Shown here: in pieces, positions 51,272 through 61,958 of the stretch
Numbering within the stretch: the first letter of the stretch is position 1
Layout of the letters: every line of letters begins with the position of its first letter
Source: Ypsolopha sequella
Taxonomy: Eukaryota; Arthropoda; Insecta; Lepidoptera; Ypsolophidae
Assembly (NCBI GenBank): GCA_934047225.1
Contig: CAKOHE010000025.1
Span: forward strand, 1-64,000
Length of the DNA stretch: 64,000 bases
Direction: 5' to 3'
Position numbers and translations under genes: made by a program
The notes under the pieces: model-generated
What the model was told of the DNA's origin: nothing
Database searches by the model: none
What the model saw: only the letters and a program-made list of their open reading frames with translations

Positions 51272-54200
51272 AGTTGCCGCCCCAGGAACGAAGTTCTGTT
51301 CTGTCACTGGCAGCGGACACAGTCGGTTGAAAGCTCGTCGCAGGGTTCCTGAAGTGGTCATCACATCGGCCACACGGGCCACACCATCAGAACCGGGATG
51401 TATGGCGGTCACTCGCCCCAGGAGCCACTGATTTGGAGGCAGCCGGTCGTCTTTTATCAGCACCATTTCTCCAAGCTTAAGCTGTTCTCCTTGCTTTTGC
51501 CATTTCTGTCTTTTCTGTAACTCTCCAACGTATTCCTTATAAAATCTATTCCAGAAATGGGCCTTTAATTGTTGCATTCTCATATACCGTGAGAGAGTAT
51601 GCATGGCGACAGTATCTTCGACTTGTGGTGACGGTAGTGACGTTAACGTTCGTCCAATTAAGAAGTGGGATGGGGTGAGAGCTATAAGATCTGAAGGATC
51701 AGATGACATAGGAGTGAGAGGTCTTGAGTTCAAAATGGCCTCGATTTGTGTTAGAACTGTATTCATTTCCTCATACGTTAAATTCGCTAGAGAAACTATT
51801 CGCTTTAAGTGATGTTTCACGGACTTTACTGCACTCTCAATTAATCCATTGAAATGCGGACTATACACAGGCGAGAACCTAAAGTTAATGGCTATGTTTG
51901 ATGCTTTCCCGGTTATATTATCTGAATTAAGTTTTAAAAATTTTGATAATTCATTGCAAGCGCCCACAAAAGCCGTCCCGTTGTCCGAGAAGATGTTGGC
52001 GGGCTTGCCTCTGCGAGCTATGAATCTATTTAAGGCGGCTAAATAGGTCTCACTACTCAGATCGGTAACAAGCTCTATGTGTACTGCCTTTGTTGCTAAG
52101 CATACAAATATGCATAAATATGATTTAATTAATTTACTACCCCTACCCTTTCGGTTCAAAATCATGACTGGTCCGCCATAATCTACCATTGTATTTGAGA
52201 ATGGGAAATCGGCATGCAAACGTTGTTCAGGGAGATTGCCCATTATCGGCTGTCTAGCCTTACCTGAAAAACGACAGCATTTAACGCACGCATGTACTAT
52301 TTTTCTGGCCAGATTTCTACCACCAACAATCCAAAACTTATGTCGGATGGTTGCTAATAACAGTTGTGGACCAGAATGCATCAGCAATGTATGATAATGT
52401 CGAAAAATCAATGTAGCAATGTGATGTGACGAGTGGAGCAGGACAGGATGTTTTGCATCATAGTCATAAAAAGAGTTGGATAACCTGCCCCCAACTCGCA
52501 TCAAATTGTTGCTGGTGTCAAAAAACGGATTTAAGTTTATTAATTTGTTTTTAGCAGGTAAGTGTTTACTATTTTTTAATAAGTTGTATTCCTTTGGAAA
52601 ACTTTCTCGCTGTGCAAAATTGCAAAGTGAATTTAAAGATGAATTAAGCTCATTTATTTTTAAATATCCTATGTGTTTATCTTGCGGGTGAAGGCAATTA
52701 TGTATAAATCGTTGTACGTAGGCTATCACTCTTTGTAATTTTCCTAAATTGGAAAAACGCTTTATTACTTCAGAATAATAGGAAAAATGATCATTTTGGT
52801 CTACTGTTAAGTGGCACTGTACCTTAAATTCTGGCAAATCAGCTTCCTTTGTACGTATCGGTAGAGTCGGCCAGTGTGATTCATTTTGCGATAGAAACGA
52901 TGGACCCGACCACCACAAACTACAATTTTCTAATTCTCTTGCATCTGCACCACGTGATCCGATGTCAGCGGGATTTAATTTTGTAGGTACATAACGCCAC
53001 ATTTTTGGTTCTGACATGGTATGAATTTCTTGTATTCTGTTAAAAACAAACGGTTTTAATAAGTGACATTTAGGTGATTTCATCCAGCCAAGAACTATAG
53101 TGGAGTCACACCAGTAAGTACAGCCTTTTATTTTTAACCTTAATGAACATTTTACCTTTTCTGTTAACCTTACGGCCAACAGGGCACCGGACAACTCCAA
53201 ACGAGGGGTGGTAGCTGGTTTCAAAGGAGCTACTCGACTCTTCGCGGCAATGAGTTGAACTGTTACATTGTGCTTATTTGAAATGGACCTTATGTAAACA
53301 CATGCGGAATATGCTTCAGTGGAAGCATCACTAAATGCATGGATCTCGATTACTAAAGGATAATCGGTAAGTACATATCTTGGAATTTTTATATTGTTTA
53401 TGTAAAGTAATGATGTAGTGAATTTTGTCCAGGTATTTTTAATTTCAGAAGAAACTGTTTCGTCCCATGTAGTTTTGGATGACCATAACTTCTGTAAAAT
53501 TGTTTTTGCCGTAAGTATGCATGGGTTAATCAAACCTAAGGGGTCAAAAACTTGTGACATAATGGAAAGTATGTGACGTTTAGTAATGTTTGATTTATCT
53601 GCAATGTTTACTGAAAACAGCAGCATGTCCTCTTTGCAAAACCAAAGTAAACCTAAAGTTTTGGAAAATTCGTTCCCGCTGAGATTAAGTAAGCTGTCAT
53701 CGCTATTTTCCCTAATGATTTTATTTATTATATACGGATGATTAGAATGCCATTTTCGCAAATGGAACTGACCACCTTCTAATTGTTTTACGACACCTTT
53801 ACAAATGTCTATTAACTCACGTTCAGATGAAGCTCCTGTTATGAGATCATCGACGTAAAAATCGTGCTGAATAACTTCAGCGACTGCTTTGTCAGAACAA
53901 TCCATGCCTAATTGTTTTAGGCATCTTGTAGCGAGATAGGGAGCCGAAGCGGTACCATAAGTCACGGTACTAAGTTTGTATTGTTTAAGTTCTTCGTGAG
54001 GCTCAAAACGCCACAATATCTGCTGCAGTGCACGTTGTTCCTCCGTAACCTTAACCATACGGTACATTTTTTCTACGTCCGCAGTGGCTACATATTTATG
54101 TTGACGCAGTCTTATTAAAATACTCATCAGATCGTCCTGCACAGTAGGTCCAACCATTTGGATATTATTAAAAGACAAACCGGAAGTCGCGTCGCCGCGA

Positions 54201-56185
54201 GGTGTCGCCACTGCCGATGCGTCAAAAACGACACGTAAACGAGTGGACAAGCTTGTTTCACGGAGAACCCCATGATGCGGTAATAAGTAAGAATATGTAT
54301 CATTTTCAGGAGTTTTATTCTCGGTCATATGACCTAAGGTAATGTATTCTCTTATGAATTCGCAATATTGCGCTTTAAATATTGGATCTTTGGTGAACCT
54401 ACGTTCTAAGGAGAGAAACCTAGATAAGGCTTGCTGATAAGAATCACCAAGTATTGCAGGAGATTCCTTTAACGGAATCGTAACGACAAAACGACCATCT
54501 GACTCACGTATTACATGATCTGTAAAGTGTTTTTCACACATTTGCTCTTCTTTAGATTGTTGTTTATATGAAGGAACAGACTCAAATTCAAAAAACTTGT
54601 CAAGTTGACCGTCAATATGATCATCATGTGATAATAAAGCATGATTGCAATGGACTGTATTAGAAGCTTGTTGTGTCTGTGCAATACCGGAAATCAACCA
54701 ACCAAATTTGGTTTTACTCAAAACTGGTTTGTTTTTGCCTAATGAAATATTTCTAGAGCTAAGTACGCTCCAGAAGATGTCAGCTCCGAGAAGCATATCT
54801 ACTTCAGATGGGCAGTAAAAAGTTGGATCAGCTAAAGTTACGTGTTTTGGTATGTTTAATGACTCATAATCCACTTGCACGGTAGGCAACATCTGTGTGA
54901 TACGAGGAACAACAAAGCATTGAACATTTTCTTTGTATGAATTAAGAAGTGATGATATCATGACATCACAGTTTTTAGACAAACGAGAAGTTTGGGAATT
55001 CAATCCTTCAACTAATGATGATGTTGAAGAGGTTGGCAGTTTGAGCTTTGCACATAAGCTCTCTGAAATGAAGCTGGAAGTCGACCCATTATCTAGGAGG
55101 GTACGTATTGTATGATTTTTACCATCAAGGTCCTTGACTTGTATTAAAGCTGTAGATAACAGAACACAGCTTTTATGTATAGCTGATAAAGCGATATTAT
55201 TATTTGAAGCGTTACTAACAGTTTGAGTGGTTTGAGTTTCAGATTGTATCTGCGGTGACAACATCTGCAACGACGACGGCGGCGGCGGTGATGCAGCACA
55301 CAGGACTACATTGTTGGCAGGCTGCGTGGTAAGTATGGGTAAAGGTGAGTCATGATTATGTAACAAACTATTTATGTATTTATTGCATAACCGGCACGGC
55401 CCTATTCTGCAGTTACTAGCTGTATGTCCTTGACGCAGACAGTTCAGGCATAATTTAAGGATTTTAGCCTTTTGAATTTTAGTTTCTAACGTAAACGCTT
55501 TGAATTTTGAACAACGATATATCGCATGGTTATTTTTACATAATGGGCAAACAAATGATTTGTTTGCGGCAGAAGATTGAGAATGTGATTGGGAGGCAGA
55601 GCTTACGACTAACGACTTGTGACGATTATATGTGACGTCACTGTGTCTACGTTTCACGTGGGCTTCCTCCATGGTTTCCAACAAATCAGACCGGTTCTTT
55701 AAGAATTCGATAAGGTTGTCGAGTGTAGGTAGGTCTTTCAGGGTATTACGGTAAGTTTCCCACTCACGACTTGTAACGGAATCTAGCTTCGTTGAAATGA
55801 TATGTATAATAAGTACATCCCAGTGCTCCGTGGGTAATTTAAGCGTCTTTAAAGCTCTAAGATTTCGATTTAAAGTATCGATAATATTTCTTAATGCAGT
55901 AGAACATTCTTTAGCTATTATTTCAATGTTAAAAATCGCATGAATATGATTGTTAACGAGTAGCCTTTTATTATTGTAGCGGTCGCAAAGAAGTTCCCAA
56001 GCTACATCGTAATTTTCAGCTGAAAAGTCAAGCGAGCGTATGATCAAAGCTGCACTATCTTTCAAAGCAGCACGCAAGTAATGAAATTTATTGATTTTAG
56101 GTATAGACGTGTCTAAGTGTATGAGCGAGTTGAATGTGTCACGGAATTCTAACCAGTCATGATATTGGCCCGAAAAGGAAGGCAA
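51266..56185 (-). CDS. BEL/Pao gag-pol polyprotein (main frame)
   Basis: A 1639-codon uninterrupted frame. Order: rest of Gag with the PSFSGQYHDWLEFRDTF motif; two zinc knuckles near residues 213-260 (CPLCKNNHAIYRC, CLNCLRQGHTASNC); aspartic protease with LLDNGS near 363; reverse transcriptase with YVDD near 775; RNase H starting at AFSDAS near 953; integrase with a His-Cys zinc region (~1285) and DNG near 1403; then a C-terminal domain (GEMVLIKDDRLPPNQWLLGR). This is the complete Pao/BEL set. There is no envelope gene. The listed first codon is not the real start; translation should begin in the upstream Gag frame. Confidence 0.95.
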   Translation of the reverse strand: MPSFSGQYHDWLEFRDTFNSLIHLDTSIPKINKFHYLRAALKDSAALIIRSLDFSAENYDVAWELLCDRYNNKRLLVNNHIHAIFNIEIIAKECSTALRNIIDTLNRNLRALKTLKLPTEHWDVLIIHIISTKLDSVTSREWETYRNTLKDLPTLDNLIEFLKNRSDLLETMEEAHVKRRHSDVTYNRHKSLVVSSASQSHSQSSAANKSFVCPLCKNNHAIYRCSKFKAFTLETKIQKAKILKLCLNCLRQGHTASNCRIGPCRLCNKYINSLLHNHDSPLPILTTQPANNVVLCAASPPPPSSLQMLSPQIQSETQTTQTVSNASNNNIALSAIHKSCVLLSTALIQVKDLDGKNHTIRTLLDNGSTSSFISESLCAKLKLPTSSTSSLVEGLNSQTSRLSKNCDVMISSLLNSYKENVQCFVVPRITQMLPTVQVDYESLNIPKHVTLADPTFYCPSEVDMLLGADIFWSVLSSRNISLGKNKPVLSKTKFGWLISGIAQTQQASNTVHCNHALLSHDDHIDGQLDKFFEFESVPSYKQQSKEEQMCEKHFTDHVIRESDGRFVVTIPLKESPAILGDSYQQALSRFLSLERRFTKDPIFKAQYCEFIREYITLGHMTENKTPENDTYSYLLPHHGVLRETSLSTRLRVVFDASAVATPRGDATSGLSFNNIQMVGPTVQDDLMSILIRLRQHKYVATADVEKMYRMVKVTEEQRALQQILWRFEPHEELKQYKLSTVTYGTASAPYLATRCLKQLGMDCSDKAVAEVIQHDFYVDDLITGASSERELIDICKGVVKQLEGGQFHLRKWHSNHPYIINKIIRENSDDSLLNLSGNEFSKTLGLLWFCKEDMLLFSVNIADKSNITKRHILSIMSQVFDPLGLINPCILTAKTILQKLWSSKTTWDETVSSEIKNTWTKFTTSLLYINNIKIPRYVLTDYPLVIEIHAFSDASTEAYSACVYIRSISNKHNVTVQLIAAKSRVAPLKPATTPRLELSGALLAVRLTEKVKCSLRLKIKGCTYWCDSTIVLGWMKSPKCHLLKPFVFNRIQEIHTMSEPKMWRYVPTKLNPADIGSRGADARELENCSLWWSGPSFLSQNESHWPTLPIRTKEADLPEFKVQCHLTVDQNDHFSYYSEVIKRFSNLGKLQRVIAYVQRFIHNCLHPQDKHIGYLKINELNSSLNSLCNFAQRESFPKEYNLLKNSKHLPAKNKLINLNPFFDTSNNLMRVGGRLSNSFYDYDAKHPVLLHSSHHIATLIFRHYHTLLMHSGPQLLLATIRHKFWIVGGRNLARKIVHACVKCCRFSGKARQPIMGNLPEQRLHADFPFSNTMVDYGGPVMILNRKGRGSKLIKSYLCIFVCLATKAVHIELVTDLSSETYLAALNRFIARRGKPANIFSDNGTAFVGACNELSKFLKLNSDNITGKASNIAINFRFSPVYSPHFNGLIESAVKSVKHHLKRIVSLANLTYEEMNTVLTQIEAILNSRPLTPMSSDPSDLIALTPSHFLIGRTLTSLPSPQVEDTVAMHTLSRYMRMQQLKAHFWNRFYKEYVGELQKRQKWQKQGEQLKLGEMVLIKDDRLPPNQWLLGRVTAIHPGSDGVARVADVMTTSGTLRRAFNRLCPLPVTEQNFVPGAATC

Positions 56186-56571
56186 GTGTATGGTAGGAAG
56201 TTTAATATTTTTGGTACCTCCATGTGCAGTACAAGACCTGTGACCGATCCGGAGCCGTCGTCGCTGGCAACGGATTGCTCGTGCCGCGCCAACAACTCTC
56301 GGGCGACGGCGACGGCCTTGAAGTACAGGGTCTCGAACGTTTCGCGCTCTGCGAACTGCTCATCTGGAATTTCACACAGATTTTCTATTTCAGACTGTAC
56401 CGTATCATAATCGGTGTAAAGTTCATCGATTTTAGATAACCGAATAGTAAGTTCGTTGATTTGAAGTCCGTTTAACCTTTGACATGATTCTATTGGTTCT
56501 AAGTAACTTCTGAATTGAGTTACTTTACTTTTAAAGGAAGCTCGCTTTTTAATCAATGTTTTTATGTCCAT
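56149..56571 (-). CDS. BEL/Pao gag N-terminus, separated by a one-base frameshift
   Basis: ATG at 56571 begins MDIKTLIKKRASFKSKVTQF, followed by a heptad-like helical segment and a 'FETLYFKAVAVARELL' helix, the usual start of Pao-type Gag. It leads into EVPKI, after which the frame changes: the continuation KLPTIHLPSFSGQYHDWLEF is in the next frame. The switch falls in or near an A5 run at ~56205. An isolated base change in that homopolymer explains it best; no classical slippery heptamer is present. Confidence 0.85.
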   Translation of the reverse strand: MDIKTLIKKRASFKSKVTQFRSYLEPIESCQRLNGLQINELTIRLSKIDELYTDYDTVQSEIENLCEIPDEQFAERETFETLYFKAVAVARELLARHEQSVASDDGSGSVTGLVLHMEVPKILNFLPYTCLPFRANIMTG

Positions 56572-57540
56572 TATGTTAGTACAGCCAGTAACAATAGGTA
56601 CTCACTTATTGCGCGGCGTGTTACTGTAGTGTAAACTGCTATGTAATAGAATGACACGATTATACAGAAATAAAAACTTTTAAGAAGAAAAATAAGAAAA
56701 ATACTTAAATTTTAAACAATGAAGCGAAGTGAGCGTGCAGTAATGTCGATAAAAGCCGTGCGCATTCAAAAGCGTTCCGCAAGCCGTGTATGCAAAACCG
56801 GTTTGAGGTAGATGGTCGCGGCGGCAAGCAGCGGCTGCGTGCGTGGCAAGCGGGCGCAGCGACACGTAGTAACAAAGCAGTTAGCTGGAATTTATGTAAA
56901 ACAATTGCTACGATTAACACAACATAAACACAGTTCACACACAGACCGCTGAAACTATCACCCAAGAATCTCTGAAATTATAGATTTTGAAGATAAATAC
57001 CCGAGTAGGTATGTAGCTATAATGAATTTAGCTTAACGGTAATTTGGCAATTCTAAGGCAATAAGCCTATAATGAAATAAATGGGTTTTAATGTTTTTTA
57101 TTGTAACTTGCAAGTAGGTTACAAGAATTAGCAATAATGTTTGTATTTCGCTTATAAAGTGCGACTTATGTATGTTTTAACCACAAAGATAATGGCAATG
57201 TATAGGTAATCAGATTATTGCTGATTTTTACTCATGGATGAGTAATGAATAAATGATAGGTAATAAAGGTAAAATTGGAACGAACTCACAATAACGATAC
57301 CCTCCAGGTCTTCTAGTAGAATACCCTTTGAACTATGTGTGATTCTCCAATAGCTCACTGCAATCCTTTATAATGTTATGAAGTAATGATTTCTTCAAGT
57401 TGCTTCACTATGTACGGTGTTTAATGTTTGAACACAAATTCGTAGAAAATAATCTTCTCGGCAATGTTCCACGTAATGGCGGCTCGATGTCACCACGTCG
57501 CGTTTCCTTTGTTCTTGTTTCGCCAGCTCTGGAGGCCAAT
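56572..57540 (-). other. BEL/Pao leader (5' UTR)
   Basis: About 1 kb between primer-binding site and gag ATG, without a supported gene. Confidence 0.6.
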
Positions 57541-57559
57541 ATCCGGCTCGAAGGACCAA
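57541..57559 (-). promoter_or_regulatory. primer-binding site of the BEL/Pao element
   Basis: On the minus strand, two bases after the 5' LTR, the sequence reads TGGTCCTTCGAGCCGGA. It begins with TGG, the complement of a tRNA CCA end. Which tRNA primes it I cannot say. Confidence 0.6.
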
Positions 57560-57828
57560 TGTTAAGAACTGGGCGTTTATGATGTGGAGACTCGGTCGTG
57601 GAATGCGGTGGTAAAGAAGAACTCCTTCGATGTTTACTAATTTATTGATATTACAAAATGATATTACAAAGGATTGTGTCGTGCGTGTGCACCAGGTACC
57701 GTATGCGAAGGTGAAGTGAACGAAGTGACAGCCGGCAATGGCGGCAGCGTCGCCGCCGAGCTGGGAACCCGTTATCTCGCCGTGTGCATGTGTGTAGGTC
57801 ATGTACGCACACATGCAAGGCGTTAACA
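57560..57828 (-). repeat. 5' LTR of the BEL/Pao element
   Basis: 269 bp, TGTTAA...TTAACA. Presumably contains the element's promoter; I did not resolve a TATA box or initiator. Confidence 0.95.
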
Positions 57829-57871
57829 CGTTATTTCCTCACCACTCCCCCCGATGTTTCGCAGCAATGAC

Positions 57872-58700
57872 TCAAGTACATACACAGTCTAGTCTGGTTG
57901 CGATCATATTCAGAATGCTATTGGTGCTACCACGCACCCTGCGCACCAGCGAAGCGCATCTTTTGCGCATCGTTGCATAAAAACAATCTACTCGCATCTC
58001 CGCGAACATCCCTGATGCGCTGCAGAAGCGTGGTAGCCCCAACAGCACCCTGAAGGCATTATTATATTGTACGCGGAGGACGTTATAAGACTTTTGAGTA
58101 TAATTAGCCCACAGGCTGCACGTGTAAAAAGTTGTACAAAATGCTCTGAAGAGAGTTATTTTAACATTATGTGAGCAACGTGCAAACCTGCGCGCCAACA
58201 TAATATTCGCTCTCACCGACAACGCCCTCCGTCCTCTCTCGATGTCCGCATCGTCCTTGAGGTCGGGAGTGAGTATATGGCCCAGATATATGTAAACTTG
58301 TAAACCCAGTTATTTAGAATAACTGGAGGACAATTCTTGATTTGATGTTTGCTCCCGGCCTCAAAGACCATAACTTGGCTCTTTTTTAAATTGTGGACCA
58401 ATCCATGAGTCCCAGCATACGCCTCACAAATGGCCACAAGCTTCCTCAAGCCGCAAACAGACGCACTCAGCAGGACCATGTCATCTGCGTAGCTAATATT
58501 GTTGACGCTGACGCCGTCGATGTGACAGCCGATCCTGGTCCTGCTGAGCTCGTCTATCAGCTCGTTCACATACAGGTTGAAAAGCGTAGGTGAGCTCAAC
58601 CCCCCCTGCATCACCCCGCACTCCAACCCGTACGGTCGAAACAAGGCCCCTTCCCATCGTACATTATTGACCTGGTTTCCGTACCAGAACTTGAAAATAT
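57872..58700 (-). pseudogene. RTE-like reverse transcriptase C-terminal half, frameshifted
   Basis: The frame 58700-58213 reads FKFWYGNQVNNVRWEGALFR, LECGVMQGGLSSPTLFNLYV and ISYADDMVLLSASVCGLRKL. After a frameshift at ~58215, the frame 58222-57872 continues NIMLARRFARCSHNVKITLF and RVLLGLPRFCSASGMF. The catalytic YADD motif is present. The fingers and endonuclease are absent: truncated at ~58700. Confidence 0.8.
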
Positions 58701-59400
58701 TAATTAGTTCCAGTTGTTTTGTTTACACTTCGCCATTTGCAGAAAAGGACGGTAATATTCAAAATGAATGTGTGCGACTAGTTCAGTTGCGCTAGCGACG
58801 ACAGTCTTTCGCTTGCATGCCGCGTCACGTACAAAAACACAAACTTATCTCTTCAGGTGGGCCAAACTAAAATGGCTTCTATATTCACTGTGACAGTCTT
58901 CACCGCCGGGACAGATAAGTTTGTGGCTCTGTAATCACACTAGACTTCTCCGCTCGGCTCAACTCGCTGTCTCTCGGCTTTGTAACGAACCGAGCCGAGC
59001 CAAGCAATATCCTGTCTTGCTCGCTCAAAAGTCTTGTATCGTCAATCTATCTCTTTCGCTGATGGTAATTGCATATACATAGTACGAAATACCTGCTCCA
59101 TTTCTTGAATCAGTCGAGTAAGAGCGTTACGAATCTTCACTAAATTAATCAAAGCTTTATACCGACATTCTACAAAGCCACCAGTATAAATTTGGATATC
59201 GGTAAAGTCAACTTACATAAATATCAAGATAGTTGATTTTGGGGTAATAGAGTATAGTTCAGTGATGCAATAATTGAAAAATTTTGAAATGGTGTCAAGA
59301 TAACGCTGAACAAATAAAAATGGACATATAGCATCTCATCATTCCGATAAAAACTTCGGAAAGTTTTGGAAACAGACCAATAAACTGAGCCCTAGGTCGA
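58701..59400. other. no gene seen
   Basis: Spacer between two RTE fragments. ACAAACTTATCT near 58838 is echoed inverted at 58910 (AGATAAGTTTGT), ends of a possible ~80-bp inverted repeat. Confidence 0.4.
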
Positions 59401-59408
59401 GTCTACCT

Positions 59409-60345
59409 GTGAGCGTAGAGGGTGTTAGTGAGCCTGCCGACATTGCACAACTCTTTCAAAACCATTTTAAGGTACAGTCTCCGTTGGGGCCGCCAGGGGA
59501 TTCGTCACCTTCTAGGGTGTCCACCATTAGCTCACCTGTGAGGTTCACGGCTAAAGAGATAAAGACAGTGGTGAGACGCATGACGTGTGGAAAATCACCT
59601 GGGCATGACTCTCTTAGTATTGAACATCTGCAACATGCAGGTGTTCATTTGCCCAGAGTGCTAGCCATGCATTTCACCTTTTGTGTAAGGCATTCTTACT
59701 TACCTGACGAGATGATGAAGACCCTGGTGGTGCCGATAGTGAAGAACCGAACAGGAGATGCTTCTGATGCCAATAACTACAGACCCATCTCGTTGGCTAC
59801 CATTTTGGCTAAGGTGCTGGACAGTGTGCTTGACAAACAACTGGATAAACATCTAACTCTTCACGATGCCCAATTTGTCTGAAGCACACTGTCCGGTACC
59901 ACACAGACAGGAAGACACCCGTCTACGCGTGTTTTCTTGACCTGTCAAAAGCCTTCGATTTGGTGTCTTACAATAAGCTATGGGAGAAGCTATATGAGGA
60001 CACTACGTTATCAGATGAGCTCATTGAAATGTTTAAATACTGGTATGGTCATCAGAGTAATATAATGATAAGGTGGGCAGGCTCACTATCCGAGCCGTAC
60101 ACGTACAGGTTGGAGTGCGGTGTGAGGCAGGGTGGGTTGACCTCTCCGAGGCTCTTCAGCTTGTATGTGAATCGGCTGATAGGGGAGCTCAGTGATGCCA
60201 TGGTAGGTTGCTCCATTGATGGGAAATTTGTCAATAATATTAGTTACGCTGATGACATGGTGTTGCTGAGTCCCTCTGTCAGTGCTCTCAGGAGGCTGCT
60301 GAACATCTGTGAGCGGTATGCGGAGACTCATGGCCTTAGGTATAG
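59409..60345 (+). pseudogene. RTE-like reverse transcriptase fragment, frameshifted, 3'-truncated
   Basis: The frame 59409-59882 gives CGKSPGHDSLSIEHLQHAGV and NNYRPISLATILAKVLDSVL. After a shift the match resumes at ~59890 (HTDRKTPVYACFLDLSKAFD) and runs through LECGVRQGGLTSPRLFSLYV and ISYADDMVLLSPSVSALRRL to about 60338, where the similarity stops. It is the same family as 57872-58700, opposite strand. Both catalytic blocks are readable but the gene is broken. Confidence 0.85.
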
Positions 60346-60685
60346 TACATTTCAAATACCATGGCCCGATTCCACTTGAAACTTAACAATGGGGCTCATA
60401 ATGTTTGCCTTTTGTTATCTAATTTGGAGCACTTCAAATTGGCACGCGTCGGTGCAATCTGTATGTAACTAAAGCGTGACTAAGAAATTTTGGTACTTGA
60501 AAATAAAAATACGTATGATTAGTTATTTACATTAATGTTTAATTATAATACTATGGTATCTTTATATTTATTACATGTAACGTCTAATAATTAACAAGTA
60601 CAGACATTTAGATAACTTAAGTTACGACTAGCTTAATTGATTTACGTTTAACATATAGGTACATTAATTATAAAAAATATAAGAT

Positions 60686-61473
60686 TCATTCGCTTTCTGA
60701 CATATTTTCTTCCGAACTTGAGGTTTCGCAGGTGTTTATGATGAATGGATACACAGGGTGGGTTAAAAAGTCGTTTTCCACTTTGATGACATGCTCACAA
60801 GCATTTTTCCAAAGCGTGGGGTTCGTATTGTCTACCACAGTTCTTAAATTTTGAATTACGGTATCACCCACTGTTGGTGTAATGTTCGTCTTACGAATTT
60901 GTTTTTTCACATGACTCCACATAAGCTCGATTGGGTTTAACACACGATAATAGGGGGGAAGCCTTAAAATTTCTTGCCCAGCCTCAGCCGCTATTTTGTC
61001 GATGACGTATTTCTTTTCAAACTTTTGATTTTCTACAATTTCCAACAACTTCTTAATAGTTATTTTCTCAGGTATAGTAACATGACGCCTTCTTAAAAAA
61101 GCTATTATATCCGCTTTTCTTGTATTTGTGTTGGGAATTTTTTCGTCTTGCCGGCTATGATAAGACGCATTATCCATAACGATAACGCTGTTGGCAGGGA
61201 TATTGGGTAAAAGCTGCTCTATGAACCATCTTTCGAACAATTCCGAACACATGTTCTCGTGATAGTCTGCACTTGAGTTTTTCAAATGTTTGCTCGAGAC
61301 AAGAAGAGCCCTTGGAATCCAACCATTTTCAGTGCCTGCGTGCAATATAATTAAACGTTTGCCTCTTGAACATGGAGTATTTGTCGAACAATTTTGAGAA
61401 TTGTCCCTGTATCCTTTTTTCAATGTATCGTGGGTGTCAAACCAAGTCTCGTCCAAATATACAATACTTTTTC
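60686..61473 (-). CDS. IS630/Tc1-type DDE transposase, C-terminal exon, D-81-E spacing
   Basis: An uninterrupted frame of ~262 codons. It opens right after a plausible acceptor (TTAATACAG at ~61474) with GKSIVYLDETWFDTH, holding the first catalytic Asp. The second lies in SVIVMDNASYHSRQDEKIPN, the third acidic residue in VLNPIELMWSHVKKQIRK. By my count 81 residues separate the last two, far more than the 34-41 of usual Tc1/mariner families but close to the long-spacing group described as DD82E (Sailor). The tail is Ser/Glu-rich (SSSEENMSESE). The N-terminal DNA-binding half must be on an upstream exon not found; the stretch beyond is A-rich. It may be a live single-copy gene or a fragment. 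Confidence 0.7.
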
Positions 61474-61958
61474 CTGTATTAATATATAATATATAGTTTA
61501 AAAATAATAATGATAATCAAAATGCATGAGAAAAAAAAAAAAAAAGACTAAAAAAAAAAAATAAAAAAAAAAAATTTAAAATTAAAAAAAAGAAAAAAAA
61601 AAAAACATTGAAATAAAAATAAGAGAAATAATGTACATATGAACAAAAAGAATAAAAGATGGAAAATATCACTTGTAAAAGATTAAAATTAAACAATATA
61701 TTATATTGTTTGGTAATTATATAAAGATAAGTGTTAGTAGCTTAATTATATTTTAAGTATTATTTTATAAAGACACTCCTTTGTCTTAACATTTCTTACT
61801 TAGTTCTTATCTAGATGAGAGAGCTGTTTCGAGGGTTTACATTGTTAGTTTTACAATTTATACATTTAGTTATTATTAGGTAAGTTAATTTACAAATTTT
61901 AACAGAATTAATACTTTTGTTGTTCGTCAAATTTAACCATTTCCCATTGTCTTGGTCA
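61474..61958. other. A/T-rich spacer, no gene
   Basis: Several near-pure A tracts (61530-61610) and no supported frame. Expected site of the missing transposase intron/exon, but none was recognised. Confidence 0.5.

Larger units (their letters stand above)
51003..57828 (-). mobile_element. BEL/Pao LTR retrotransposon, nearly intact, 6826 bp
   Basis: Two 269-bp LTRs bracket a ~1.0-kb leader and a gag-pol frame on the minus strand. CGTTA lies directly outside both ends (50998-51002 and 57829-57833), a 5-bp target duplication as expected for this group. Base-by-base reading found no difference between the LTRs, which implies a very recent insertion. The only visible defect is a frameshift between the gag N-terminus and the main frame. 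Confidence 0.95.

Noticed and set aside
56190..56215. Programmed -1 frameshift between gag and pol of the BEL/Pao element
   Set aside because: No X-XXY-YYZ heptamer fits the frame at the switch, and BEL/Pao elements normally use one frame; a one-base indel near A5 is simpler.
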